NCBI RefSeq assembly: GCF_018614585.1
Contig: NZ_JAGGOI010000010.1
Location: 62,001 to 126,000 of the forward strand
DNA: 64,000 nt
Source: Streptomyces sp. ISL-1
GTDB taxonomy: Bacteria > Actinomycetota > Actinomycetes > Streptomycetales > Streptomycetaceae
Direction of reading: 5' to 3'
The translations under genes and the position numbers were made by a program. Below are positions 45,285 to 53,892 of the stretch, piece by piece. The notes below the pieces were generated by a model, which saw only the letters and a program-made list of their open reading frames with translations, was not told the DNA's origin and did no database searches. Each line of letters begins with the position of its first letter. Within the stretch, counting starts at the first letter, position 1.

Positions 45285-47606
45285 TTACGAGTTGGGGACC
45301 GCCACCGCTGCCTGAGGCCTGATCGGGAGGCGGTTGATCGGGCGGCCCGTTGCCGCCCGCACCGCCGACGCGACCGCCGCCGGGGACGTCACCACCGGGA
45401 CCGCGCTCGCCGCCTTTGCCCCGAAGGGGGCCACCACGTCGCGTTCCTCGACCAGTTTCACGATGCGAATGTCCGGGGCGTCCAAGGATGTCGGGAGGGC
45501 GTAACCCGTCAGGTCGGGGTGGCGGACCAGGCCGCGGGCCGTTCGGAGGTTTTCCGTGAGGGCCGTTCCCACGCCCTGGGTGACGCCCGCCTCGATACGG
45601 GCGGCCAGTTGGGCCGGGTTCAGGACCCGGCCGACGTCCTGGGCCACCGCCATCTCGACCACGCGGATCGAGCCCAACTCGATGTCCACGTCGACGACCG
45701 CGCGGATCGCGCAGAAAGCCAGACCCACGAAAGCATCACCCTGGCCCGACTCGTCCAGGGGCTCCGTCGGGTGGGGCCGGCACTGGGCCGTCGCCCAGAG
45801 TTCCTTGCCGTCCATCGCCTCCATCACCGTCGTCGACAGCACACCGTCGTACGACGTGATCTTGCCGTCGGTGATCTGGAGCAGCTCCGTCGACATCCCG
45901 AACTTGTGGGCCAGGGGCTGGAGGAGTTGCGTACGGACCATCTTCGCGGCGCGTTCGACCGCGCCGCCCGAGACCCAGGTGTGGCGGCCGTGAGCCGCCG
46001 GGCCAGCCGGGGGCTGGTCCGTGTCGATCGAGGCCACGTGGACCTCTTCGATGCCCAGCGTCTCCTGGACGATCTGGCGCGCGAGGGTGGAGAAGCCCTG
46101 ACCGGTCTCCACCGCCGCGCAGATCACCGTCGCGATGCCGTCGTGGACCTTGACCGTTGCCGTGGAGACCTCGTCGGCGCCTTCCGCTCCCAGCATGTGG
46201 ACCATGCCCAGCGCGTAGCCGACTCCGCGGCGGATCGCGCCGGGTTCCCCCGCGCCCTCCGGGCCGCCGGGGAGCAGCCAGTCGTTCTCGGGGCTGTCCT
46301 TGGGGAGAGAGGGGAGCGGGAAGTCCCGGACCGAGCGAAGGAGTTCGGCGACGGGCGCGGGGCAGGTGACTGTCTGGCCCGTCGGGAGGATGTCACCGGT
46401 CGCGAGCGCGTTGCGCAGCCGCAGTTCGGTGGGGTCGACTCCCAATTTCGCGGACAGCTTGTCCATTTGGGCTTCGTACGCCGCGCACACCTGCATGGCT
46501 CCCTCGCCGCGCACATGGCCCGAGGGCGGGTTGTTCGTACGGACCGCCCAGCCCTCGATGAAGGCGTGCGGGACGACGTACGGGCCGCAGGCGAACGCGA
46601 CCGCGGCCGCGAGCGACTCGGAGGACGCGTCGGCGTACGCGCCCGCGTCAAGCAGCAGTTGGGCCTCGACCTTGACCAGGTGGCCCTCGGTGTCCGCGTG
46701 ATGGCGGTAGCGCAGCAGCGTCGGGTGGCGGTGGGCGTGGCCGAGGAAGGACTCCTCGCGGGTCGCCGTCAGCTTGACCGGGCAGCCGGTCCTCAACGCC
46801 AGTAGCCCGAGCGGGAGTTGGAAGCCGGGGTCCTCGCGGTCGCCCGTCGCGCCCGGGACGCCCGTGACCACGACCTTCACCCGGTCCGGCTCCAGGCCGA
46901 AGCACGCTGCGGCCAGATCGCGGTCGGTGTGCGGGTCGGTGGAGGCGACGTACAGCTCCACCCCGCCGTCGGGGCGCGGGACGGCCAGGCCGGCCTCGGC
47001 GCCGATCGGGGCGGGGTCCTGGCGGCCGATGCGGTAGAGGCCCTCGACGATCACCTCGCCCGTCACATCGGGGTCGCCGTAGCGAAGGGGGATGTGGCGG
47101 ATCAGATTGCCGTCGGGGTGCAGGGGCTCGGCGGCGAAGGCCTTCTCGGGGTCGGTGACCGGCTCGAGCACCTCGTACTCGACGGCGATGGCCGCCGCAG
47201 CGAGGCGGGCCGTGTCCGGGTGGTCCGCGGCGACCGCCGCGATCGCCTCGCCGTGGTGGCGTACGAGTTCGGAGGCGAAGACGGGACGGTCGGCGATACG
47301 CCTGCCGTACGCCGAATCGCCCGGAATGTCCTCGTGGGTAACCACCGCCCGTACGCCCGGCATCTCCAGCGCCGCCGAGGTGTCGATCGAGCTGATCCGC
47401 GCGTGCGGGTGCGGTGAGCGCAGGATCGCCGCCCACAGCAGGCCCTCGGCCCAGAGATCGGCGGCGTACGGGAATGTGCCCTCGGTCTTGGCGCGGGCGT
47501 CGGCCGGGGGGAGGGACGCGCCGAGGCCGTGGGCGGGAGGCTCCGTCTGGGGGCCGTCGACCGTCCGGGGCGTCGTCGTCGTCGTGGTGGCCGCGTCGTT
47601 GCTCAC
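45285..47606 (-). CDS. Xanthine-dehydrogenase-family molybdopterin-binding subunit, atypical active site
   Basis: 773 residues. N-terminal AOR hammerhead domain (about 25-150, KTEGTFPYAADLWAEGLLWAAILRSPHPHARI in parts) and two MoCo domains. Some cofactor motifs remain, e.g. SGHVRGEGAMQ and ETGQGFST. However, the usual GGGFGGK loop reads GVPGATGDRED, and the C-terminal GVGEPP with the catalytic Glu reads A732-A-S-A735-VP. Thus the base that drives hydroxylation is absent. It may be non-catalytic or use other chemistry. Last gene of a three-gene operon with a GTGA overlap. Confidence 0.88.
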   Translation of the reverse strand: MSNDAATTTTTTPRTVDGPQTEPPAHGLGASLPPADARAKTEGTFPYAADLWAEGLLWAAILRSPHPHARISSIDTSAALEMPGVRAVVTHEDIPGDSAYGRRIADRPVFASELVRHHGEAIAAVAADHPDTARLAAAAIAVEYEVLEPVTDPEKAFAAEPLHPDGNLIRHIPLRYGDPDVTGEVIVEGLYRIGRQDPAPIGAEAGLAVPRPDGGVELYVASTDPHTDRDLAAACFGLEPDRVKVVVTGVPGATGDREDPGFQLPLGLLALRTGCPVKLTATREESFLGHAHRHPTLLRYRHHADTEGHLVKVEAQLLLDAGAYADASSESLAAAVAFACGPYVVPHAFIEGWAVRTNNPPSGHVRGEGAMQVCAAYEAQMDKLSAKLGVDPTELRLRNALATGDILPTGQTVTCPAPVAELLRSVRDFPLPSLPKDSPENDWLLPGGPEGAGEPGAIRRGVGYALGMVHMLGAEGADEVSTATVKVHDGIATVICAAVETGQGFSTLARQIVQETLGIEEVHVASIDTDQPPAGPAAHGRHTWVSGGAVERAAKMVRTQLLQPLAHKFGMSTELLQITDGKITSYDGVLSTTVMEAMDGKELWATAQCRPHPTEPLDESGQGDAFVGLAFCAIRAVVDVDIELGSIRVVEMAVAQDVGRVLNPAQLAARIEAGVTQGVGTALTENLRTARGLVRHPDLTGYALPTSLDAPDIRIVKLVEERDVVAPFGAKAASAVPVVTSPAAVASAVRAATGRPINRLPIRPQAAVAVPNS

Positions 47607-48973
47607 GCCATGCCTCCGTCGTGCGGGTGGGGCTGCACACTACCTGCGCCGGGGGGCGCCTGGTGCGGAATGCGGGCTTCCTCACTCGCCTCGGCGACGG
47701 TCGCCGCGATCGCCGCGCGCTCGGCCGCCACTTCGCGTACGGCGTCGAGGACGCCCCGGTAACCGGAGCAGCGGCAGAGGTTGCCGCAGAGCGCCTGGCG
47801 GGTCTCGAGCTCTGTGGGGGCGTGGTTGCCCTCGAGCAGGTCGTGGACGGTCATGGCCATGCCGGGGATGCAGAAGCCGCACTGGACCGCGCCACAGCCA
47901 GCCAGGGCGCGCTGGACGTCCGAGGGTTCGCCGTCGGTGGCGAGGCCCTCGACCGTACGGACCTCGGAGCCGGCGGCCGTCGCCGCCGGGACCAGGCAGG
48001 AGGCGACGAGACGGCCGTCGACCTGGACGTTGCACGCGCCGCACTCGCCCTGCGAGCAGCCGTCCTTGGCGCCGGCGAGGCCGAGACGCTCGCGCAGTAC
48101 GTAGAGGAGGGACTCGCCGATCCAGGCGTCGGTGACGGGGCGGTCGGTGCCGTTGACGCGCAGGACGTAGGAGGTGGGCGGGTGTTCGTCGCTGCCCGTG
48201 GAGGAGGTGGGGGCGGGGGCCTCAGGGGCGGGGGGCTCTTCAGGGCTCGCCGCGGCCTCGGCCTCGACGGCTTCCTGCTCCTGCCCCTGCCCCTGTACGG
48301 GCTCCGGCTCCTCGGCCGCCGCGGCGGGCTCCGGCTGCGGCTCCGGCGCCATCGCCCAGGGCGCGGGCGCTCCGCCCGGCAGGGTTGCCGGTGGCTCCTG
48401 CGCGGTCGCCCAGGGGGCCGTCGCCCCGCCCGGCAGAGTCGCGGGCGGGGTCGCCGTACCCCAGTGGGACGCCAGCGAAGATGCCGTGAACTCGCCGGAC
48501 TCGTCGGGCAGATCGCCGTCCGCCACCGGAATCGTCCACTGACCGGTCATCTCGGAGGCGGGAGCGGCCGGCGGCTCGGCTCCCGGGAAGGCCCACTGTC
48601 CCGTGGCGTGCGGGTCGGCGTGCGCGTCTGCGTACCGGTCGGCGTGCGGGTCGGCATGCCGGTCGGCGTGCGGGTCCGCGTGCCGCTCGGTGCCCGCGGG
48701 CTCCGGCCACTGCGTCCCCGACGGCTCCCCCGCCGCCTGCTGTACGGCCCAGCTGTCCGTCGCCGCCTGGTGCCCCGCGGCCGGCGTCAGCGGCCTGATC
48801 ATCGGCGGTACGTAGCCGTGTCCGGGCGCTTCGAGCGGCGCCGCGTCCAGTGCGCCCTCGGGCGGCAGTTGCAGAAAGCCGGTGGCCTCCGCGTCGTACT
48901 CGCCGCCCTGGGGCGTGGGCTGCCAGCCCCCCCGCTCCGGCGGGCGTCCCTGCTGGTTCTCCTCATTGCTCAC
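47603..48973 (-). CDS. 2Fe-2S subunit of molybdenum hydroxylase with long disordered N-terminal extension
   Basis: 456 residues, about three times the usual size. The C-terminal part (about 268-425) is a normal two-cluster ferredoxin/2Fe-2S domain: C306xxxxC311xxC314 and C326 for one cluster, C365xxC368 with C400xC402 for the other. The first 265 residues are P, A, E, Q-rich; residues 98-122 alternate [16 protein letters not shown] and HADPH, a possible metal-binding stretch; [16 protein letters not shown] occurs twice near 177-210. GTGA overlaps link it to both neighbours, supporting one enzyme complex. The extension might be a scaffold or localisation tail. Confidence 0.9.
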   Translation of the reverse strand: MSNEENQQGRPPERGGWQPTPQGGEYDAEATGFLQLPPEGALDAAPLEAPGHGYVPPMIRPLTPAAGHQAATDSWAVQQAAGEPSGTQWPEPAGTERHADPHADRHADPHADRYADAHADPHATGQWAFPGAEPPAAPASEMTGQWTIPVADGDLPDESGEFTASSLASHWGTATPPATLPGGATAPWATAQEPPATLPGGAPAPWAMAPEPQPEPAAAAEEPEPVQGQGQEQEAVEAEAAASPEEPPAPEAPAPTSSTGSDEHPPTSYVLRVNGTDRPVTDAWIGESLLYVLRERLGLAGAKDGCSQGECGACNVQVDGRLVASCLVPAATAAGSEVRTVEGLATDGEPSDVQRALAGCGAVQCGFCIPGMAMTVHDLLEGNHAPTELETRQALCGNLCRCSGYRGVLDAVREVAAERAAIAATVAEASEEARIPHQAPPGAGSVQPHPHDGGMA

Positions 48974-49866
48974 GACAGCGCCCTCCCCAGTGCACGTCGG
49001 GCCAGCGCGGCGACGGTGCGCCGCACATGCAGTACGGCGGGCGGCAGCACGGGCTGTTCCTCACCCTGCTCGGCCGGGGCCGGATCCGGGATGCACGCCG
49101 CCGCGACGTACTCACCGAAGGCCGCCAGCGCCTCGCCCGCAAGGCCACGCTCGCCGTCCCAGTCGATCAGTGACGCGATCCACCGCTCCGCCTCCAGCGG
49201 CCGCAGCGGCATCGGCGCGATCGCGCCCACCGCGCAGCGCACTCCGCGCCGCGCCGGGTCGAGGACGACAGCGACGGATGCGGTGGCGCGGCCGGGGCCG
49301 GTGCGGCCCGTGGCCTTCAGGAAGACCTGCGGGGCGTGCAGGAGGGGTACGCGTACGAAGCCGATCAGTTCGGCGGGGGCGAGCATCTCCCGGCCCGCCA
49401 GCAGATGGGAGACGGGGATTTCCCGGCGCGTGCCGCCGGGTCCCGCGATCACCAGGTCCGCCTCCAGGGCGGCCAGCACGGGCAGGGTGTCGCCGGTCGG
49501 CGCGGCCGTGGCGATATTGCCGCCGAGCGTGCCCGCGTTACGGATCTGGGGCGGGCCGGCGGCGCGCGCGGCCGCGGCCAGCGCGGGGATGAGGGCCGCG
49601 AAGTCGGGCCGTCCCATCCGGGCGTGGGTGAGTCCGGCGCCGAGCAGCGCGTGCCCGTCCTGGTAGCGCCAGCCGCGGATCTCGCTGATGCGGCCGAGGC
49701 CGACGAGGCCGGCCGGGCGGAGTTGGCCCTTGTTGACGGCGGCCATGAGGTCCGTGCCGCCCGCGACAGGCACGGCGGCGGGCATGGCGGTCAGCGCCGC
49801 CACGGCCTCGTCGAGCGAAGCCGGCAGCGTCACCGACTGCCCCGTCTGCGGTGCGTGCGTGGTCAC
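48970..49866 (-). CDS. FAD-binding subunit of molybdenum hydroxylase
   Basis: 298 residues. FAD domain of the CO dehydrogenase/xanthine dehydrogenase medium subunit: AAVPVAGGTDLMAAVNKGQLRP, IRNAGTLGGNIATAAPTGDTLPVL in parts, then CO_deh C-terminal domain (FLKATGRTGPGRATASVAVVL split). First gene of the operon; GTG at 49866 has GAAGGGG 8 nt upstream. No XdhC or maturation gene is adjacent. The electron acceptor and substrate are not known. Confidence 0.9.
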   Translation of the reverse strand: MTTHAPQTGQSVTLPASLDEAVAALTAMPAAVPVAGGTDLMAAVNKGQLRPAGLVGLGRISEIRGWRYQDGHALLGAGLTHARMGRPDFAALIPALAAAARAAGPPQIRNAGTLGGNIATAAPTGDTLPVLAALEADLVIAGPGGTRREIPVSHLLAGREMLAPAELIGFVRVPLLHAPQVFLKATGRTGPGRATASVAVVLDPARRGVRCAVGAIAPMPLRPLEAERWIASLIDWDGERGLAGEALAAFGEYVAAACIPDPAPAEQGEEQPVLPPAVLHVRRTVAALARRALGRALS

Positions 49867-50146
49867 CCAGCTGCCCCTTCCCGGTGTCCCGCCTGTGTTG
49901 GCCGTACCGTACGTGCTCACAGCCCGGACGAGGCAACTCTGGCACATCTTCCGGGCCGACCGGCGAGAGGGTCCGCGAAGGGCAGATCCGTACCGGATAC
50001 ACCGGCTCGTCACGATGGTCCGGTTTGCGACATCCTCGCCGCCACGTGCGGATTGCCACTCTTCGGCGATCCTTGTGCGACTTTTTCCTTACGGCTTTCC
50101 ACGCTCCCAGGATCCCCGGCGCAAAAGACGCGTCTTTGAGCCGGGC

Positions 50147-51778
50147 TCACACGTTTGGGGGCGCACCCTCGATCGGGCGTCCGATCACCCCCGGTCGCTT
50201 CTGCCACGGCAACGGGCCACCGGGGGGCCGGTAGTCGACGCCGAGCGCGTCAAGGCGCTTGTAGTGGGCGGTCATTCGCCGCTCGAAATCCGCGAAGTCG
50301 CGATCGGCGGGGGCAGCCAGGGCGGACCAGGCGACCTCGGCGAAGGCGGCGAGCCGCGGGAAGACCTGGTAGTCGACGCGGGAACGGTCCTGCATCACCT
50401 CGGTCCAGACATTGGCCTGGGTGCCGAGGATGTGCGCGGCGGCCTCGGGCGAGAGGGCCGGCGGGACGGGCTCGAAGCGGTAGACGTCCTCAAGGGTGCG
50501 CACGTATCCGATGGGCATCGGCTCCTCCGCCCCGCCGTGCTGGCGGTGATCCAGGTACACCTGCTGCTGGGGGCACATGACGACGTCGTGACCGGCCTCG
50601 GCGGCGGCGATGCCGCCGGCGTATCCACGCCAGGAAGAGACGGCGGCGCCGGGGGCGAGGCCGCCCTGAAGGATCTCGTCCCAGCCGATGAGGCGACGGC
50701 CGCGATCGCGAAGCCAGGTGTCGAAGTGACGGATGAACCAGGACTGGAGCTCGTCCTCGTCGGCCAGGCCGAGTTCCTCGATACGGGCCTGGGCCGCCGG
50801 GGACGCCTTCCACTGGTCCTTGAGGCATTCGTCGCCGCCGACGTGGACGAACGGCGAGACGGCGGCGGGGAAGAGACCGAGGATCTCCTCGAAGACGCCC
50901 TCGTAGAAGCGGAGGGTGTTGTCAGTGGGGGCGAGTACGTTCGGGTTGATGCCCCAGTTGTCCCAGACGGAGAGGGTTGTTGTGTCGATGACGTCGGTGT
51001 TGCCCAGTTCCGGATATGCGGCGACGGCGGCCTGCGAGTGGCCGGGGATGTCGATCTCGGGGACGACGGCGATATGCCGCTCGGCGGCGTAGGCGACGAT
51101 CTCGCGGATGTCGTCCTGGCTGTAGTAACCGCCGTGCGGCCGCTCGTCCCAGAGCTCGGAGGCCCGGTGGCCGTATTTGGTGCGTGCCCGCCACGCGCCG
51201 ATGTCCGTGAGCCTGGGGTAGCGCTTGATCTCGATACGCCAGCCCTGGTCGTCGGTGAGGTGGAAGTGGAAGACGTTCAGTTTGTGTGCGGCGAGGAGGT
51301 CCAGACAGCGCAGGACGTCGTCCTTGGGCAGGAAGTGCCGTGAGACGTCGAGCATCAGACCGCGCCATGCGAAGCGGGGTGCGTCCTCGATGACCTGATG
51401 CGCGATGCCCCGCCAGACTTCCGGGTCGACGCATGCCCGGCGGTAGGCGTCCGGGCCGAGGAGCTGACGGAGCGTCTGCGCTCCCCAGAACACCCCGGCC
51501 GCGGTGCCGCCCACGATCTCGACGCCGGACGCGACCGACAGGCGGTACGCCTCGCGCTGAAGAGACGGATCGATCCGCAGCGTGATGGTGTGCGCGGCGC
51601 CCGCCACCCCTGGGGGCAGTTCGCGTCCCAGAGCGCTGCCGAGGGTCGTACGCAGCCAGCGGGCGACGCCCTCGGTGCCGGGCGCCGCCGCGATTGCGGT
51701 ACCGGTACCGAGCACGAAGGAGGTGCGGTACGGGCCCTCGACTGCGCGCGGCGCGGGGATCAGATCTGTAGGGCTCAT
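50147..51778 (-). CDS. Beta-N-acetylhexosaminidase (GH20)
   Basis: 543 residues. Family 20 domain order: N-terminal GH20b-like domain (about 5-130) and TIM barrel from about 135. Catalytic pair D316-E317 in HVGGDECLKDQW; substrate residues R139 region (FAWRGLMLDVSRHFLPKDD), FHFHLTDDQGWR and PEIDIPGHSQAAVAAYP are in place. No signal peptide is seen, so it is probably cytoplasmic and cuts imported chitooligosaccharides or other GlcNAc glycosides. It follows the CUT1 transporter genes by 4 nt, forming an import-and-cleave operon, and connects with the NagF/NagE route in this window. Confidence 0.94.
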   Translation of the reverse strand: MSPTDLIPAPRAVEGPYRTSFVLGTGTAIAAAPGTEGVARWLRTTLGSALGRELPPGVAGAAHTITLRIDPSLQREAYRLSVASGVEIVGGTAAGVFWGAQTLRQLLGPDAYRRACVDPEVWRGIAHQVIEDAPRFAWRGLMLDVSRHFLPKDDVLRCLDLLAAHKLNVFHFHLTDDQGWRIEIKRYPRLTDIGAWRARTKYGHRASELWDERPHGGYYSQDDIREIVAYAAERHIAVVPEIDIPGHSQAAVAAYPELGNTDVIDTTTLSVWDNWGINPNVLAPTDNTLRFYEGVFEEILGLFPAAVSPFVHVGGDECLKDQWKASPAAQARIEELGLADEDELQSWFIRHFDTWLRDRGRRLIGWDEILQGGLAPGAAVSSWRGYAGGIAAAEAGHDVVMCPQQQVYLDHRQHGGAEEPMPIGYVRTLEDVYRFEPVPPALSPEAAAHILGTQANVWTEVMQDRSRVDYQVFPRLAAFAEVAWSALAAPADRDFADFERRMTAHYKRLDALGVDYRPPGGPLPWQKRPGVIGRPIEGAPPNV

Positions 51779-51782
51779 TGCG

Positions 51783-52622
51783 TCAGTCCTTCACCGCGCC
51801 GCCCAGGCCGGAAACCAGGCGTCGCTGTACGAGTACGAAGAAGACGAGCACCGGCACGGTCATCACGGTGGACGCCGCCATGATGCCGCCCCAGTCGTTC
51901 TCGTCCGGCTTGAAGAAGACCAGCAGCGCCATCGGCAGCGTCGACTGGGAGGTGTCGCTGATGATGAAGGACTTGGCGAACAGGAAGTCGTTCCACGTCG
52001 AGATGAACGAGAACACGCTCGTCGCCACGAGCCCCGGGAAGACCAGTGGGAACAGGATCTGCCACAGGAACCGCGTCCGGCTCGCGCCGTCGATGTACGC
52101 GGCCTCCTCCAGGGCTTGGGGGACCGCCTTCACAAAGCCCCGCAGCATCCAGATCGCGAACGGCAGCGAGAAGGCGATGTGCGGCAGGATCAGCGAGCCG
52201 AGGGTGTTCAGCTGGCCCAAGTCCCGCATCAGGAAGAACAGCGGGATGGTCAGCGCCTCGATCGGCACCATCTGGGCGACCAGGAACATGATCAGCAAGG
52301 TCGTCCTGAACTTGAAGCGGAACCGCGTCACCGCGGTCGCTGCCAGGAAGGCGATCAGCGCGGACGCGATCACGACCACGCCGGCCACGAACAGGCTGTT
52401 GAGGAAATAGCGGCCGAATTCCTGCTGTTCGAAGACGCGGCGGAAGGAGTCGAGCGAGGGGGAAAGCGTCCAGGGACGGGCCTCGGTGGACTGGATCTCG
52501 CCCGCCGGTTTGAACGCCGAGAGAACCATCCAGTACAGCGGGAAGGCCACGACGACCGCGATGACGAGCGCCGATGCCTCGGCGGCGAGCCGCCAGGGGC
52601 GGCGAATGCTGGGCAGGCTCAC
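51783..52622 (-). CDS. CUT1-type sugar ABC permease (second)
   Basis: 279 residues, six helices, MalG-like. EAA motif: ALEEAAYIDGASRTRFLWQILFPLVFPG in parts. GTG at 52622 overlaps the stop of permease 1 as GTGA; the larger open frame beyond that is not real coding. No ATPase gene is in the operon; in Streptomyces such systems use the shared ATPase MsiK. Probably imports di- or oligosaccharide containing hexosamine. Confidence 0.92.
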   Translation of the reverse strand: MSLPSIRRPWRLAAEASALVIAVVVAFPLYWMVLSAFKPAGEIQSTEARPWTLSPSLDSFRRVFEQQEFGRYFLNSLFVAGVVVIASALIAFLAATAVTRFRFKFRTTLLIMFLVAQMVPIEALTIPLFFLMRDLGQLNTLGSLILPHIAFSLPFAIWMLRGFVKAVPQALEEAAYIDGASRTRFLWQILFPLVFPGLVATSVFSFISTWNDFLFAKSFIISDTSQSTLPMALLVFFKPDENDWGGIMAASTVMTVPVLVFFVLVQRRLVSGLGGAVKD

Positions 52623-53887
52623 AGTGCTTCTCCCTGGCGTCGCAGCAGTCGCAGATACACGAGAGTGACCGCCAGCAGAATCAGCAGCATCACGATGCCG
52701 ATGGCGGAGCCCAGGCTGTACTGGGAGGACGCGAAGGCCTTCTGATAGGCGTACACGTTGAGCACGAGATTCTGGCCGGCGATGCCGCCGCCGTTCGTCA
52801 TCACGTAAATCTGGGTGAAGACCTTGAAGTCCCAGATGATCGACTGAATCGTGACGACGACAAGAATGGGGCGGAGCATCGGGGCGGTGACGGAGCGCCA
52901 GATTCTGTACTGGGACGCGCCGTCCAGTGAGGCCGCTTCCAGGACTTCGGAGGGGATCGCCTTGATGCCCGCGTACACGGTCACCATCACGAACGGGAAC
53001 GAGCACCAGACGACTTCGAGGAGTACGAGCGCGAAGGCGCTGTAGCGCCCGTACGTCCAGGAGAAGTCGCCGAGGCCGAGGAGACGGTTGACCGGTCCGT
53101 AGTCCGGGTCGAAGAGGAAGACCCAGACGGTGGAGCCGGTGATGGCGGGGGTCGCCCAGGCGCCGAGGGCGGCGAGCATGAGGGCGAGCCGTGGGAGGGC
53201 GCGTATGCGCGTCAGCAGGACGGCGAGGGCGCAGCCGGCGGTGAGGGTGGCGAGCACACAGGCGGCGGCGAAGACGACTGTGGCCACCAGGACCTGCCAG
53301 AACTGGCTGTCGGCGAGGAGAGTGCGGTAGTTGCCGAGGCCCTGGAAGGTGGTCGGCTCGCCGCCGCTGACCTGGGCCTGGGTGTACTCGAGGAAGGAGA
53401 TCAGGCCGAGCTGATAGATCGGGTAGACGAGCAGCGCAGCCAGGATGAGGAGCGCGGGCGCGAGATACAGCCAGGGGGTCCGGGCCCCGGCCCTCCGCCG
53501 GACGCTCCGGTCGCCGGGGCCAGAACCCCCGGCCGCTTTGCGGACGTTGGGCACGCGTGCGGGCCGCTCCTTGGGCCCGGCGGCGCCGACGACGGAGGAG
53601 CCGCGGACTGACGCGCCCGGGAGGCCGGAGGCCGTAGCCGCCCGGCGGGGCGCGTACGCCCCATCGACGGCCGAAGCGGCCGCACCACCAGCAGACGCCT
53701 CGCCCGGCGGACCGGCGGCGCCGGCTGCCGAGATACCCGCCGACGCGGCCGCCCCCTCCGTGGCCCGTGTTCCCGGGGGCGCGGGCTCGCGCGTGGCCGG
53801 GGTGTTCGGGCCGTTCGGGGTGTTCGGGGTGCCCGGGGTGCCCGGGGTGCTCGGGGTGTTCGGTCCTGGTTCCGAGCCGTTTGTCAT
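52619..53887 (-). CDS. CUT1-type sugar ABC permease (first) with low-complexity N-terminus
   Basis: 422 residues. The permease domain (about 135-420) is MalF-like with GASQYRIWRSVTAPMLRPIL as EAA loop. The first 134 residues are T-P-G-N-A rich: TPSTPGTPGTPNTPNGPNTP is followed by long alanine/glycine sequence, apparently a cytoplasmic disordered tail. The repeat DNA behind it (about 53800-53875, GTGCCCGGG-like) suggests slippage growth. A later internal start would be shorter, but none is well supported; the ATG at 53887 is 5 nt after the binding-protein stop. Confidence 0.88.
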   Translation of the reverse strand: MTNGSEPGPNTPSTPGTPGTPNTPNGPNTPATREPAPPGTRATEGAAASAGISAAGAAGPPGEASAGGAAASAVDGAYAPRRAATASGLPGASVRGSSVVGAAGPKERPARVPNVRKAAGGSGPGDRSVRRRAGARTPWLYLAPALLILAALLVYPIYQLGLISFLEYTQAQVSGGEPTTFQGLGNYRTLLADSQFWQVLVATVVFAAACVLATLTAGCALAVLLTRIRALPRLALMLAALGAWATPAITGSTVWVFLFDPDYGPVNRLLGLGDFSWTYGRYSAFALVLLEVVWCSFPFVMVTVYAGIKAIPSEVLEAASLDGASQYRIWRSVTAPMLRPILVVVTIQSIIWDFKVFTQIYVMTNGGGIAGQNLVLNVYAYQKAFASSQYSLGSAIGIVMLLILLAVTLVYLRLLRRQGEAL

Positions 53888-53892
53888 CGCGC

